Source of the DNA: Pedobacter montanisoli
GTDB taxonomy: Bacteria > Bacteroidota > Bacteroidia > Sphingobacteriales > Sphingobacteriaceae
Length of the DNA: 64,000 bases
Direction: 5' to 3'
Assembly (NCBI RefSeq): GCF_022809115.1
Contig: NZ_JALGBH010000001.1
Coordinates: 1,178,001-1,242,000 of the forward strand
A model generated the notes under the pieces. It saw only the letters and a list, made by a program, of their open reading frames with translations. It made no database searches and was not told the origin of the DNA. The position numbers and the translations under genes are program-made. Below are positions 24,329 through 33,194 of this stretch, piece by piece; position 1 is the stretch's first letter; each line of letters opens with the position of its first letter.

Positions 24329-25630
24329 TTATTTCTGTCTGAAATAGATTTGGATAGGCACTCCCGAAAAATCGAAATTCTCACGCAATTTATTCTCCAA
24401 GAAGCGTTTGTAAGGCTCTTTAATATATTGAGGCAGGTTACAGAAGAAAGCGAACATAGGTGCTACTCCATTGATCTGCGTAATGTATTTGATCTTGATG
24501 TACTTTCCTTTGGTTGCTGGTGGTGGATAATTCTCAATAATAGGCAACATTACATCGTTTAACTTAGAAGTCGGTATTTTTTTGCTGCGGTTCTGGTAAA
24601 CTTCCATGGCGGTTTCAACCGCTTTAAAAATACGCTGTTTGTTCAATACCGATGTAAAGATAACCGGAACATCTGTAAAAGGCTGTAGCTTTTCTTTGAT
24701 CTGATCTTCAAAAACCTTCATGGTTTTATTGTTCTTTTCAATTAAATCCCATTTGTTCACTAAAATTACAACGCCTTTCTTGTTCTTTTCGGCTAAATGG
24801 AAAATATTGATATCCTGCGCTTCCAGACCTTCTATGGCATCCAGCATTAAAATACATACATCGGCTTCTTCCAAAGCTTTGATGGTACGCATTACTGAAT
24901 AAAACTCTATGTTTTCTTTAACTTTGGTTTTTTTGCGCAGCCCGGCAGTATCTATAAACATGAACTCATGCCCAAACTGGTTATAATGTATATGGATCGA
25001 ATCACGGGTGGTGCCTGCAATAGGCGTTACAATGTTACGGTCTTTGCCCATTAATGCGTTAACCAAAGATGATTTACCTACATTAGGGCGACCAATAATG
25101 GTGATTTTAGGTAGCTTGCTTTCTTCTTCCTCAACATTCTCCAAATGACTTACCACCTGATCAAGCAAGTCGCCAGTACCTGAGCCGGTCATTGAAGAAA
25201 TGGTATAAATGTCTCCTAAACCTAAACTGTAAAACACAGCAGAATCATGTTCAAGATTATTGTTGTCAACCTTGTTTACCACTACAAAAACAGGTTTTTT
25301 GCTGCGACGTAAGATATCGGCTATTTCATCATCCAGATCAGTTACGCCTGTAGTTACATCTACCATAAAAAGCAAAACGGTAGCCTCTTCAATGGCAATA
25401 ACCACTTGTTCACGTATGGCAGCTTCAAAAACATCGTCAGAACCTGCAACATAACCCCCGGTATCAATTACGGTAAATTTTTTGTCGGTCCACTCTGCAA
25501 TACCATAATGCCTATCACGTGTTACACCGCTAAAATCGTCAACAATAGCTTTTCTGCTTTCCGTTAAACGGTTAAAAAGTGTTGATTTACCTACGTTTGG
25601 TCTTCCTACAATTGCTATAATGTTGCTCAT
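24329..25630 (-). CDS. der: Ribosome biogenesis GTPase Der (EngA)
   Basis: 433 aa with tandem GTPase domains, each with a full G1 loop ([12 protein letters not shown] near 8 and [12 protein letters not shown] near 181), DTGG/DTAG G3 motifs and NKVD/NKWD G4 motifs, then the KH-like C-terminal domain. Works in late 50S subunit assembly. Length normal. It follows era on the same strand with a ~210-bp spacer. Confidence 0.97.
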   Translation of the reverse strand: MSNIIAIVGRPNVGKSTLFNRLTESRKAIVDDFSGVTRDRHYGIAEWTDKKFTVIDTGGYVAGSDDVFEAAIREQVVIAIEEATVLLFMVDVTTGVTDLDDEIADILRRSKKPVFVVVNKVDNNNLEHDSAVFYSLGLGDIYTISSMTGSGTGDLLDQVVSHLENVEEEESKLPKITIIGRPNVGKSSLVNALMGKDRNIVTPIAGTTRDSIHIHYNQFGHEFMFIDTAGLRKKTKVKENIEFYSVMRTIKALEEADVCILMLDAIEGLEAQDINIFHLAEKNKKGVVILVNKWDLIEKNNKTMKVFEDQIKEKLQPFTDVPVIFTSVLNKQRIFKAVETAMEVYQNRSKKIPTSKLNDVMLPIIENYPPPATKGKYIKIKYITQINGVAPMFAFFCNLPQYIKEPYKRFLENKLRENFDFSGVPIQIYFRQK

Positions 25631-25648
25631 GATATTATGGTTTGTTAG

Positions 25649-25840
25649 TTTGTTGGTCGGTTCGTTGGTTAGATATAATGCATTTTACCTATTCTGTCGA
25701 AAAGCCCTATTTCTGCTAACGTTTTAAGCTCCAAAGGATTTAAACCTTTAAAGGAGTGCAAAGGTACGGTATTTTATCGATATGACGAAGTGGTTGAGTG
25801 GCAAATTGTTAGTGGCAGAATAATCCTAAACAACCAACAA
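25649..25840. repeat. era-der spacer bounded by inverted GTTAGTT-type tracts
   Basis: GGTTTGTTAGTTTGTTGGTC (from 25649) and CAACCAACAACTAAC (from 25829) are near-inverse, and enclose about 160 bp with no ORF. Between them lie GTTAGTGG and an imperfect AAAGGATTTAAACCTTT palindrome. TACCTTTG on the minus strand (bases 25759-25766) could be a -7 element for der. Confidence 0.5.
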
Positions 25841-26719
25841 CTAACTGTCGTATCCAAAACTCTTCAAGTAATTCTTTTTACTGCGCCAGTCTGGTATCAC
25901 TTTCACAAACAACTGTAAAAATATCTTTTGATCTATAAATTTCTCAATGTCTTTACGGGCTTCTGTGCCCACTTTTTTTAGTGCACTACCACCTTTGCCT
26001 ATCAGGATATTTTTCTGCGAATCGCGTTCAACAATAATTTCGGCGCTGATACGGGTAAGTCCGTCTTCTTCTTTAAATGAAGTGATAATTACTTCGGTAC
26101 TGTAAGGGATTTCTTTCTGGTAATTTAAAAAGATCTTTTCTCTGATAATCTCTGAAGCAAAGAAACGTAAATGCCTGTCTGTAAGATCTTCTTTATCGTA
26201 ATAAGCCGGATGCTCGGGCAAATGCTCCAAAATAAGAGGTAATAAGCCTTCCAAATTGTACTGATGTAATGCCGAAATGGCAAAAATGTACAACGGATTA
26301 AGTTTCTCCTGCCAGAAAGCAGTTTTTTCGGCAACGAGTTCCTGTGTAGCCGTATCTATTTTATTGATCAATACCACTAAGGGAATGTTGCTGTTTGCAA
26401 TTTTTTCTAAAACGTCGTTTTCATCATGCTTTTCATGAATGTCGGTTACAAAGAGAATGAGGTCGGCATCTGATAAAGATAAGCTCACAGCGCTCATCAT
26501 CGAATCTTGTAATTCGTATTTAGGTTTGATAATGCCGGGCGTATCAGAAAAAACAATCTGATAATCTTCTGAGTTTACTATCCCCAATATACGGTGACGC
26601 GTAGTCTGTGCTTTTGGGGTAATAATAGATAGTTTTTCGCCCACTATGGCATTCATTAATGTAGATTTTCCTACGTTAGGTTTACCAATAATACTTACAA
26701 AGCCTGCTTTATGTGCCAT
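25841..26719 (-). CDS. era: GTPase Era
   Basis: 292 aa: N-terminal GTPase domain ([24 protein letters not shown]) and C-terminal KH domain with the IGKGGSALKKVG loop that binds the 3' end of 16S rRNA. Required for 30S maturation. Normal length. ATG at 26719 is close to the promoter that drives the divergent tRNA genes. Confidence 0.97.
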   Translation of the reverse strand: MAHKAGFVSIIGKPNVGKSTLMNAIVGEKLSIITPKAQTTRHRILGIVNSEDYQIVFSDTPGIIKPKYELQDSMMSAVSLSLSDADLILFVTDIHEKHDENDVLEKIANSNIPLVVLINKIDTATQELVAEKTAFWQEKLNPLYIFAISALHQYNLEGLLPLILEHLPEHPAYYDKEDLTDRHLRFFASEIIREKIFLNYQKEIPYSTEVIITSFKEEDGLTRISAEIIVERDSQKNILIGKGGSALKKVGTEARKDIEKFIDQKIFLQLFVKVIPDWRSKKNYLKSFGYDS

Positions 26720-26744
26720 CTTCTAATATTTTTTTAAAAAAAAT

Positions 26745-26775
26745 TTGCGATACAAAGAAACGAATTATATCTTTG
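26745..26775 (+). promoter_or_regulatory. Promoter of the tRNA cluster
   Basis: TTTG at 26745-26748, 19-bp spacer, TATCTTTG at 26768-26775, about 60 bp before the tRNA-fMet gene. Confidence 0.7.
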
Positions 26776-26836
26776 CATTCCAATTCGGAACAAGTGTTAA
26801 GGATTTAACATTAAAAATAAGAAGAATTGTATATAG

Positions 26837-26912
<76 letters not shown>

Positions 26913-26941
26913 AATAAGTGCAAGGTAGCACTTGAAATAAT

Positions 26942-27013
26942 GGCCCGTTCGTCTAGGGGTTAGGACGCCAGATTTTCATTCTGGAAACAGGGGTTCGATT
27001 CCCCTACGGGCTA
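26942..27013 (+). tRNA. tRNA-Glu (TTC), copy 1
   Basis: Acceptor GGCCCGT/ACGGGCT, anticodon loop TTTTCAT in stem CCAGA/TCTGG, T-loop GGTTCGATT. The CCA end is not encoded (CG follows the discriminator A). Confidence 0.92.
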
Positions 27014-27015
27014 CG

Positions 27016-27052
27016 AAAAACATCAATCAAAAATTAAGGTTGGTGTTTTTTT
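27016..27052 (+). terminator. Terminator after tRNA-Glu copy 1
   Basis: AAACATCAATC / GGTTGGTGTTT stem with two GU pairs and a 9-base loop, then a T-run. Confidence 0.7.
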
Positions 27053-27095
27053 ATGCAGATTAAAGAGCGTATATCTGCTTGGTTTACTGAATTTT

Positions 27096-27167
27096 GGTCC
27101 ATTCGTCTAGGGGTGAGGACGCCAGATTTTCATTCTGGAAACAGGGGTTCGATTCCCCTATGGACTA
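27096..27167 (+). tRNA. tRNA-Glu (TTC), copy 2
   Basis: Same core as copy 1 but with acceptor stem GGTCCAT/ATGGACT: two base-pair changes relative to copy 1, both compensated on the opposite strand, plus one T-to-G change in the D loop (GGGGTG versus GGGGTT). CCA not encoded. Confidence 0.92.
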
Positions 27168-27170
27168 CTT

Positions 27171-27204
27171 AAGGAAACATGCTTATTGCATGTTTCCTTT
27201 TTTT
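27171..27204 (+). terminator. Terminator after tRNA-Glu copy 2
   Basis: AAGGAAACATGC / GCATGTTTCCTT perfect 12-bp stem, 5-base loop and T-run. Confidence 0.9.
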
Positions 27205-27453
27205 ATGCTTAAAAAGTTAAAAACAAATGGTTCTTATCTAATTGTGATATAATTGCACCTTCCAAACAAGCTTTTTAATTTAAAATTTAGTAATAATACG
27301 TCATAAAACCTATATATATAGCCTGTTCCTTTTTAGCTATTGTAATTTCATTTTATAATTCGAATATTGACAAATAATACACTTTTGGCTAAGCAGGTTT
27401 CTAATTGTATTGAATTTATTCGTATCTTAATATTTAGAGTAATAAATGAAATT

Positions 27454-29574
27454 TTGGATACCTTTAAATTATTAACCTCTAAGTCAATCTGTTTAGGCCT
27501 GCTAATCCTGATATTTTTAGGGGCTTGTAAAAAGTACCTAAAACATCAAGAGGATTATCCCGAGCAAACTCAAGTGATCATTACGCGTGCTGCGGCTTTA
27601 TCTAAAGAAGATCCTAGGTTGTTAATCCATTATATTGATTCATTATCAAAAAACTTTACTTCGGCAGGCCCAGGAGATCGTTGGAAATTACTTTCTGTGA
27701 AATCTAATATGTATATATTTAACCTGCGAGATACTGCTGAGGCGTTTAAAGTAATAGACAGCATGTATGCAATTGTTAAAGATAAGGTTGATAGGTATCC
27801 TCAGAACTATGCTTGGACTTTATATAACCATGCTAAGCTATTGTTGTATGTAAATCGTAATGATGAAGCTTTTGATCATTTTTATGATGGTTTGGAGTTT
27901 GCCAAGAAACATCTTGACAGCTGTGATGTTGGTACTTTTTACGATGCTTTGGGGCGTATGAAGATCAAACAATTGAAATTTGATCAAGCAATACCTTATT
28001 TCAAGAAAGCGGCAAAATACGTTGGTACCTGCAAACCTTCGCCCAAAGAACCTGGTAGAATACCTTTCATTCAATCTACGCTTAATGACATAGGAATGTG
28101 TTATGAGCGTATAAATAAATTAGACAGTGCAATCCATTACTATCAACAAGCTCTAGATACCTTATATTATCAAGAGAAAAGATATCGCCTAGAGAAAAAT
28201 ATTACTGATTATTATCGTGGAGAATTTTTGGGGAATTTGGGAGGTGTTTATGCGCTAACAGGAAAAGAAAAGCAAGCAGAAGAATATCTTAAAACAAGTG
28301 CAGCATTAACCATAAAGCCAGATTGTCGCTGTTCAGAATCAATCTCTTCTCTAAACAAGCTTTTTAAGCTATATCTTGCTCAAAACAGGTTTTCGGATGC
28401 AAACAATCTTTTGCAGCAAATAAAGATTGAGATTGATAAAAATCCCTCACTTAAAGAGGATTTAGATCAATGGTTGCTTTATCACGAGTTAAGCTGGAAA
28501 TATTTTGATCTGAAAGGACAAACCCATCAGGCTTATCGCGCTATAAATTCTTATTACCACCTTAGAGATTCTATTGCTGATGTTCGTAAGCAGCTTATAT
28601 CCATTGATATAGAAAATAAATTTAAGTTTAAAGAACAACAACAACAGTTAGCTTTGCTGGCAAAAGATAATAAGATTAAGAATCTTTCCTTATTTACAGC
28701 GGTTGTTTTTGTAGTGATGGCGGTTTTGATTATCTGGATTGTAATTGTGAATTTGAAAAAAAGTCGTAGACAAGTATTAAAATTAACCACCCTCAACAAA
28801 CGAGTTTATGAGCAGAATGAGCAATTACAATATACACTTCAGGATCTAGAGCAAAGCCAGCGAGAAAATACCGAGATGCTTCTGGTAGTTGCCCATGATC
28901 TTCGTAATCCAATAGGGGCAATGACCATGTTGTCACAACTGATGCTTAAAGCAGATAGGAGTAAAGAAGATCAACACAGCTTGAACTTAATTAGAGAAGC
29001 AGGAGATCGCTCTCTTGCATTGGTAAATGATCTGTTAAAAACCAACACCCAAAAAGAAAAACTTAAAAAAGAGGCTTTAGATGTTCGGGCATTATTGAAA
29101 TATTGTGTTGGTCTTTTGGAAATTAAGGCTGCACAAAAACAATTGTGCATTGAGCTCGATGCAAAACCAACTATAATTTACGGTGATCGTGAGAAGTTAT
29201 GGCGTGTAATTAGCAATTTGATAGGAAATGCAGTTAAGTTTAGTCATTCAAATACAACAATAAAAGTAAGCTTAACGCCTGAAAAAGAATATGTGCTTAT
29301 TGCCGTTGCTGATCAAGGCATTGGGATCCCGATTGAATTACAGACAAAAATATTTGATATGCCAAGTGAAACAAAACGGGTTGGTACAGCAGGTGAGGCA
29401 ACCTTTGGACTTGGATTAGCCATTTCTAGACAAATTGTTGAAGCACATGGAGGAAAGATATGGTTTGAAAGTATTCAAAATCAGTGTACTACTTTTTTTG
29501 TAAGGTTGCCAACATGCGTTGCAAATCCGCATACGGGTTCGACATCTTGCAACTTCCCTCTACGGAAATTTTAA
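27454..29574 (+). CDS. Lipoprotein/TPR sensor histidine kinase
   Basis: Periplasmic TPR region (~50-400 of the open frame), one membrane helix (LFTAVVFVVMAVLIIWIVIVN), coiled coil, HisKA domain with phospho-acceptor His in VVAHDLRNPIGAM, and HATPase domain (NLIGNAVKFSH, DQGIGIP, TFGLGLAISRQIVEAHGG). The N-terminal LIFLGACKK is a lipobox. No ATG occurs in frame before about residue 112; TTG 27454 gives a proper 25-residue lipoprotein signal and is preferred to TTG 27367, where the open frame begins. An orphan kinase: no response regulator adjoins it. The last ~17 residues after FFVRLP are unlike the family and look like read-through tail. Ends inside the terminator at 29573. Confidence 0.8.
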   Translation: MDTFKLLTSKSICLGLLILIFLGACKKYLKHQEDYPEQTQVIITRAAALSKEDPRLLIHYIDSLSKNFTSAGPGDRWKLLSVKSNMYIFNLRDTAEAFKVIDSMYAIVKDKVDRYPQNYAWTLYNHAKLLLYVNRNDEAFDHFYDGLEFAKKHLDSCDVGTFYDALGRMKIKQLKFDQAIPYFKKAAKYVGTCKPSPKEPGRIPFIQSTLNDIGMCYERINKLDSAIHYYQQALDTLYYQEKRYRLEKNITDYYRGEFLGNLGGVYALTGKEKQAEEYLKTSAALTIKPDCRCSESISSLNKLFKLYLAQNRFSDANNLLQQIKIEIDKNPSLKEDLDQWLLYHELSWKYFDLKGQTHQAYRAINSYYHLRDSIADVRKQLISIDIENKFKFKEQQQQLALLAKDNKIKNLSLFTAVVFVVMAVLIIWIVIVNLKKSRRQVLKLTTLNKRVYEQNEQLQYTLQDLEQSQRENTEMLLVVAHDLRNPIGAMTMLSQLMLKADRSKEDQHSLNLIREAGDRSLALVNDLLKTNTQKEKLKKEALDVRALLKYCVGLLEIKAAQKQLCIELDAKPTIIYGDREKLWRVISNLIGNAVKFSHSNTTIKVSLTPEKEYVLIAVADQGIGIPIELQTKIFDMPSETKRVGTAGEATFGLGLAISRQIVEAHGGKIWFESIQNQCTTFFVRLPTCVANPHTGSTSCNFPLRKF

Positions 29575-29599
29575 AACCGCTAATCAATTAGCGGTTTTT
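29573..29599. terminator. Bidirectional terminator between kinase and VOC genes
   Basis: AAAACCGCTAAT / ATTAGCGGTTTT perfect stem with a 2-base centre, T-run on the plus strand. Confidence 0.85.
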
Positions 29600-29614
29600 C
29601 TATTGCGATCAAAA

Positions 29615-30088
29615 TTAATCTTTAGGTTCCCATAGTTCAATTTTATTGCCTTCTGCATCAAGAATATGCACAAATTTACCGTAGTCGTAGGTTTCTATTT
29701 TATCTACAATAGTTACTCCCTCTTTTTTCAATTCTTCAACAAGCGCTTCAAGATCTGCAACCCTGTAATTGATCATAAAATCTTTTGCAGAAGGTTCAAA
29801 ATATTTGGTGGTTTCGGCAAATGGACTCCATTGCGTTTGGGCTTTTTTGCTATGATCTTCTCCTTCGTACCATTCAAAAGTTGCACCATAAGGATTTGTA
29901 TCTAAGCCAAGGTGTTTTTGATACCACTCTGTCATTTTTTTAGGGTCTTTGCATTTAAAGAAAATGCCGCCAATGCCCGTTACTTTTTTCATTGCTGATT
30001 TATTTTGTGTTGAAATGATTGTTTTAAGCGTAAAACCCGACAGAAAAGATGTCGCGATGACTGAAACTATTAATAATGTTCTTTTCAT
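29615..30088 (-). CDS. VOC (glyoxalase/bleomycin-resistance-like) family protein, exported or membrane-anchored
   Basis: 157 aa. Residues 1-30 form a signal/anchor (KRTLLIVSVIATSFLSGFTL), then a single VOC domain begins at KKVTGIGGIFFKCKDPKKMTEWYQ and ends with GKFVHILDAEGNKIELWEP. The final ExxE/W block carries the metal-ligand Glu of the family. VOC proteins range from glyoxalases to dioxygenases and drug-binding proteins, so no reaction is assigned. A start at the internal Met of the VOC domain (29992) would give a cytoplasmic form; the signal peptide is good enough to prefer the long one. Confidence 0.75.
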   Translation of the reverse strand: MKRTLLIVSVIATSFLSGFTLKTIISTQNKSAMKKVTGIGGIFFKCKDPKKMTEWYQKHLGLDTNPYGATFEWYEGEDHSKKAQTQWSPFAETTKYFEPSAKDFMINYRVADLEALVEELKKEGVTIVDKIETYDYGKFVHILDAEGNKIELWEPKD

Positions 30089-30278
30089 TGTAAGTGTTTG
30101 TGATTCTTAAATATACGTAGCAGACCAGATAAATAAAATTTTAACTAGCCATTTTAAGGCAGAAAAGCATGACTCTAATAATGATATGAGGATAAAGAAA
30201 AGCCCTTATTCAAGTGTTTTTCCTTTAAAACAACCTTGTCATTTGTTACCTTTGCCGCCTCATAAAATAATTGAACCT

Positions 30279-31133
30279 ATGTTAAAATCAAGTTTTCAAA
30301 AACTGTTTATTGCTTTCGCTTTTTCCTTATGCTTCCTGAATGCTTTTTCCCAAAACAAAAAAATAAATGTAATCTTAATCGGAACCTATCATTTTAATAA
30401 TCCAGGAAATGATGCTGTAAAGGCCAAGGAAAGAAATATCCTTTCGGAAGAAAGCCAAAAAGACCTGGAGCAGATTACCAATCAGTTACAAAAAAAGTAT
30501 CAACCTGATCAGATTTTTGTAGAAAGCAATTTCAATCAAAAGGCTAAGCTGGATCAACAATACCAATTATATTTTAACAATGAGTTTGCTAAATTTACAG
30601 ATACTGTAACAAAGCCTCGTATGAAAAGGTTTTACATAGAAGGTGAGACCTATCAGCTAGCTTTCAGATTGGCAAAAAAATCAGGAAATAAAGAAGTTTA
30701 TCCGATAGATACCTTGATAGAAATGCGCTTTGACCTGTTGCAGAAAATGGTAAAAGCAGATCCTGTAGCTAACAAGATTTTTGAGGAGACACTGGCAAGC
30801 TTAACGGCAAGATCTAATGATTGTTTAAGCAAAAAGAATTTAAAGGAGGTTTTGCTATGTATGAATGAAGAGGCTGATTTTAACCGGAACAAAGGTTTCT
30901 ACATTTCTTTTGCCAATGCATTGGGCAAAGATGGAAAGTACTTTGGGGCACACCTGGTTGCTGATTGGTATAAACGAAATTTAATCATGTATGCAAATAT
31001 TCAACATCAATTAAAGCCTAGTGCCAAAAACGTTGTGGTGTTGGTTGGCGGAGGACATGCTGCAATGTTCAGGGAATTCTTCAAAAATGATGAGAACTTT
31101 AATTTAATTGAACTGAAGGAGGCTTTTAAATAG
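30279..31133 (+). CDS. Secreted DUF5694-type protein
   Basis: 284 aa from ATG 30279, which yields a signal peptide (KSSFQKLFIAFAFSLCFLN, cut at AFSQ). The open frame starts at 30186, but a TACCTTTG promoter element (30247-30254) lies inside that extension, supporting the later start. The start of the mature protein, INVILIGTYHFNNPG, and the end, VVLVGGGHAAMFREF, resemble DUF5694 and more distantly the TraB/GumN (EreA-like) fold with its GTxH and GxxH motifs. Function unknown; a periplasmic metallo-hydrolase-like role is only a guess. Confidence 0.75.
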   Translation: MLKSSFQKLFIAFAFSLCFLNAFSQNKKINVILIGTYHFNNPGNDAVKAKERNILSEESQKDLEQITNQLQKKYQPDQIFVESNFNQKAKLDQQYQLYFNNEFAKFTDTVTKPRMKRFYIEGETYQLAFRLAKKSGNKEVYPIDTLIEMRFDLLQKMVKADPVANKIFEETLASLTARSNDCLSKKNLKEVLLCMNEEADFNRNKGFYISFANALGKDGKYFGAHLVADWYKRNLIMYANIQHQLKPSAKNVVVLVGGGHAAMFREFFKNDENFNLIELKEAFK

Positions 31134-31196
31134 CTGTGTAAGAAGTAGTGCTTAAGATAGATAAAAGTATTCTGGATCAATATAGAACCAGACAGG

Positions 31197-31236
31197 AGTA
31201 TCCATTTAATTTAAAAAATGGATACTTTCTTTTTTT
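31197..31236 (+). terminator. Terminator after the DUF5694 gene
   Basis: AGTATCCATTT / AAATGGATACT stem followed by TTCTTTTTTT. Confidence 0.85.
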
Positions 31237-31239
31237 AGA

Positions 31240-31448
31240 TTTGTTCCGAGTTCAATCAGGAAGTTCAGCATGATGAAAATTTTTCTCGTCACTCTGACTT
31301 GGAGCAATGCGGAAAGCTACAGAGTAAACCGAGCCTAAGCAAGCTCATCGAAGGTAATTTGTTTCAGGGTCTCTTTGTAGGGCAGTACAAGAATGTTTTA
31401 GATTCTGAAACAAAGTTCAGAATGACGATAACTGTTTCAGTGTGATGG
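31240..31448. repeat. Degenerate composite intergenic repeat (third palindromic element)
   Basis: Fills the rest of the 315-bp gap between convergent genes and has no ORF. It contains TTTGTTTCAGGGTCT (31358-31372) inverted against AGATTCTGAAACAAA (31400-31414, two mismatches), followed by GTTCAGAATGACG, plus a CGTCACTCTGACTTGG arm near 31289 and AAGCTCATCGAAGG near 31342. The sequence type (CATTCTGAACTTTGTTTCAG) differs from the GAGCTTGTCGAAG type at 10981 and 41888, though AGCTCATCGAAG echoes it. Confidence 0.6.
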
Positions 31449-32633
31449 TTAATCAGCAGGTCTGGTATCTGTTCTGCGTGTACCGTCATACAATTCGTAG
31501 GTTAGCAATCTGCAATCCAATTTACCATTGTAAAATTCAATTCTGCGTTCAGCTTTCAAACCAATCTTCTTAGCCAGGTCAGGGTTACCTGTAAAAATAT
31601 AGCCCCTGTAACCTTTACAATACTGTTTCATGAAATCGCCCATGCGTTTGTACGTAAGCTCCAGTTTCTGGTGTGTACCCAAACGCTCGCCATACTCAGG
31701 ATTAAAAACAACCACGCCCTTTCCATTTTCGGGCACAGGTGTTGCTGCAAAATCACATACCTCAAAATGAATCAACTGATCAACTCCTGCAGTTTTAGCA
31801 TTTTTACGACTCACATCAACCGCATCTTCAGAAATATCGGTAGCATAAATCTGTATATCTGTATTTTTTACAACCTGATCCTTTAATATTCTTCTTTCGG
31901 CAAAAAATACCAGTTCATCATATCCTATAATGTGCATAAAAGCATAATTCATCCTGAATAAGCCCGGGCGTCTGTTAGTGGCAATCAAAGCAGCTTCAAT
32001 GGCTAAAGTTCCAGAGCCGCACATCGGGTTCACAAAAGGCGATTTCTGATCCCACTGTGTAGCAAAGATTACGCTTGAAGCCAAAGCCTCGAGCATAGGC
32101 GCTTTTCCCGGAATTTTGCGGTAACCATGCTTGCTCAGCGTTTCACCACTGCTGTCTATAAAAATTTCGGCATTATTGTCTTGCCAGTACAGGTGAATGA
32201 CAGCTTTGTTAACCTCATTTCCAGAATTAGGACGCATCCCCTTTTGTGCTTTAATCCTATCGGCAATGGCATCCTTAACCTTTAAATTGGCAAAAAGCGG
32301 AGTAGTAATATGTACATTGTTTACATTTGAGGTTACAGAGAAATAACCTGCAAAATCAATCAGTTCTTCCCATTCCAATTGCACCAATGTGTCATACAAT
32401 TCGGCAGGAGTATCAGCCTTAAAGCTTTGTAAACTATATAAAATCTGACTTGCACAACGCAGGTTCAAATTGAGTTTTATACATTCAGTAAGCGTTATGT
32501 TTAACTCTACCCCTGTTTGAAATGTTCTAACCGGTTCATAACCAAGTTCTGTAATCTCTTTTTCCAGGTATGGAGATAACCTTTTGTTGCAGGTTACAAT
32601 GACCTTGCTTTTTGTGTGGAAAACTTGTTTCAT
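31449..32633 (-). CDS. THUMP-domain class I SAM-dependent RNA methyltransferase (RlmL N-terminal type)
   Basis: 394 aa: THUMP RNA-binding domain (~1-160) and a Rossmann methyltransferase domain (~165-385) of the UPF0020/TrmN-RlmL group. Motifs: PFVNPMCGSGTLAIEAAL (SAM-binding) and VVFNPEYGERLG, in place of the more common NPPYGER; the Glu variant also occurs in relatives from this phylum. By homology to E. coli RlmL it should form m2G in 23S rRNA, but it lacks the fused RlmK half. Cytoplasmic. Confidence 0.85.
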   Translation of the reverse strand: MKQVFHTKSKVIVTCNKRLSPYLEKEITELGYEPVRTFQTGVELNITLTECIKLNLNLRCASQILYSLQSFKADTPAELYDTLVQLEWEELIDFAGYFSVTSNVNNVHITTPLFANLKVKDAIADRIKAQKGMRPNSGNEVNKAVIHLYWQDNNAEIFIDSSGETLSKHGYRKIPGKAPMLEALASSVIFATQWDQKSPFVNPMCGSGTLAIEAALIATNRRPGLFRMNYAFMHIIGYDELVFFAERRILKDQVVKNTDIQIYATDISEDAVDVSRKNAKTAGVDQLIHFEVCDFAATPVPENGKGVVVFNPEYGERLGTHQKLELTYKRMGDFMKQYCKGYRGYIFTGNPDLAKKIGLKAERRIEFYNGKLDCRLLTYELYDGTRRTDTRPAD

Positions 32634-32698
32634 AACGATTGCGAAGTTATCAATAAAAATATAGAGATTTGATTGGAGAGATAATAAAAAGATTTGAC

Positions 32699-33064
32699 AT
32701 GGAAATTAAAGGCAAGGTGCATGAAATTGGCGCTGTACAACAAGTAACCGAAACGTTTAAAAAACGTGACTTAATTATAGAATACGTAGAAAACCCACAA
32801 TACCCTGAATACATCAGATTTGAAGCTACGCAAGATAAAACATCTTTATTTGATACGGTAAAACCGGGTGATGAAGTGGAAGTTTCTTTTAACCTACGTG
32901 GCAGACCATGGACAAACAGAGAAGGTGTAACCACATATTTTAACACCCTTTCGGTTTGGCGCTTAACTGCCCTTACCAATACCGCTACGCCGGCCGCTCA
33001 ACCGGCTTTTGCAGCACCAGCTGATTTAAATACGACTGCTGAAGAAGACGATTTGCCATTTTAA
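32699..33064 (+). CDS. DUF3127 (single-strand DNA-binding protein-like) protein with acidic tip
   Basis: 121 aa from ATG 32699 (MEIKGKVHEIG); the in-frame upstream start at 32669 adds a sequence unlike the family and overlaps the divergent promoter region. Beta-rich body (ETFKKRDLIIEYVENPQYPE, VEVSFNLRGRPW) fits a small OB fold. After an Ala/Pro linker it ends in EEDDLPF, closely like the DDDIPF tip by which SSB recruits repair and replication partners. That suggests a DNA-associated role, but the biochemical function is not established. Confidence 0.82.
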   Translation: MEIKGKVHEIGAVQQVTETFKKRDLIIEYVENPQYPEYIRFEATQDKTSLFDTVKPGDEVEVSFNLRGRPWTNREGVTTYFNTLSVWRLTALTNTATPAAQPAFAAPADLNTTAEEDDLPF

Positions 33065-33088
33065 TAAATTTTTAAGGAAACAATTGAG

Positions 33089-33123
33089 GCCATCCGGAGT
33101 AATTTCTGGATGGCTTTTTTTAT
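33089..33123 (+). terminator. Terminator after the DUF3127 gene
   Basis: GCCATCCGGA / TCTGGATGGC stem (one GU) and a run of T. Confidence 0.88.
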
Positions 33124-33194
33124 GCTTTTCACTGTTAAAAATTGTTAAATGAAGGCGGGTTAGTGCTTACTTGCTTATTTTTGAATGAGATAAC

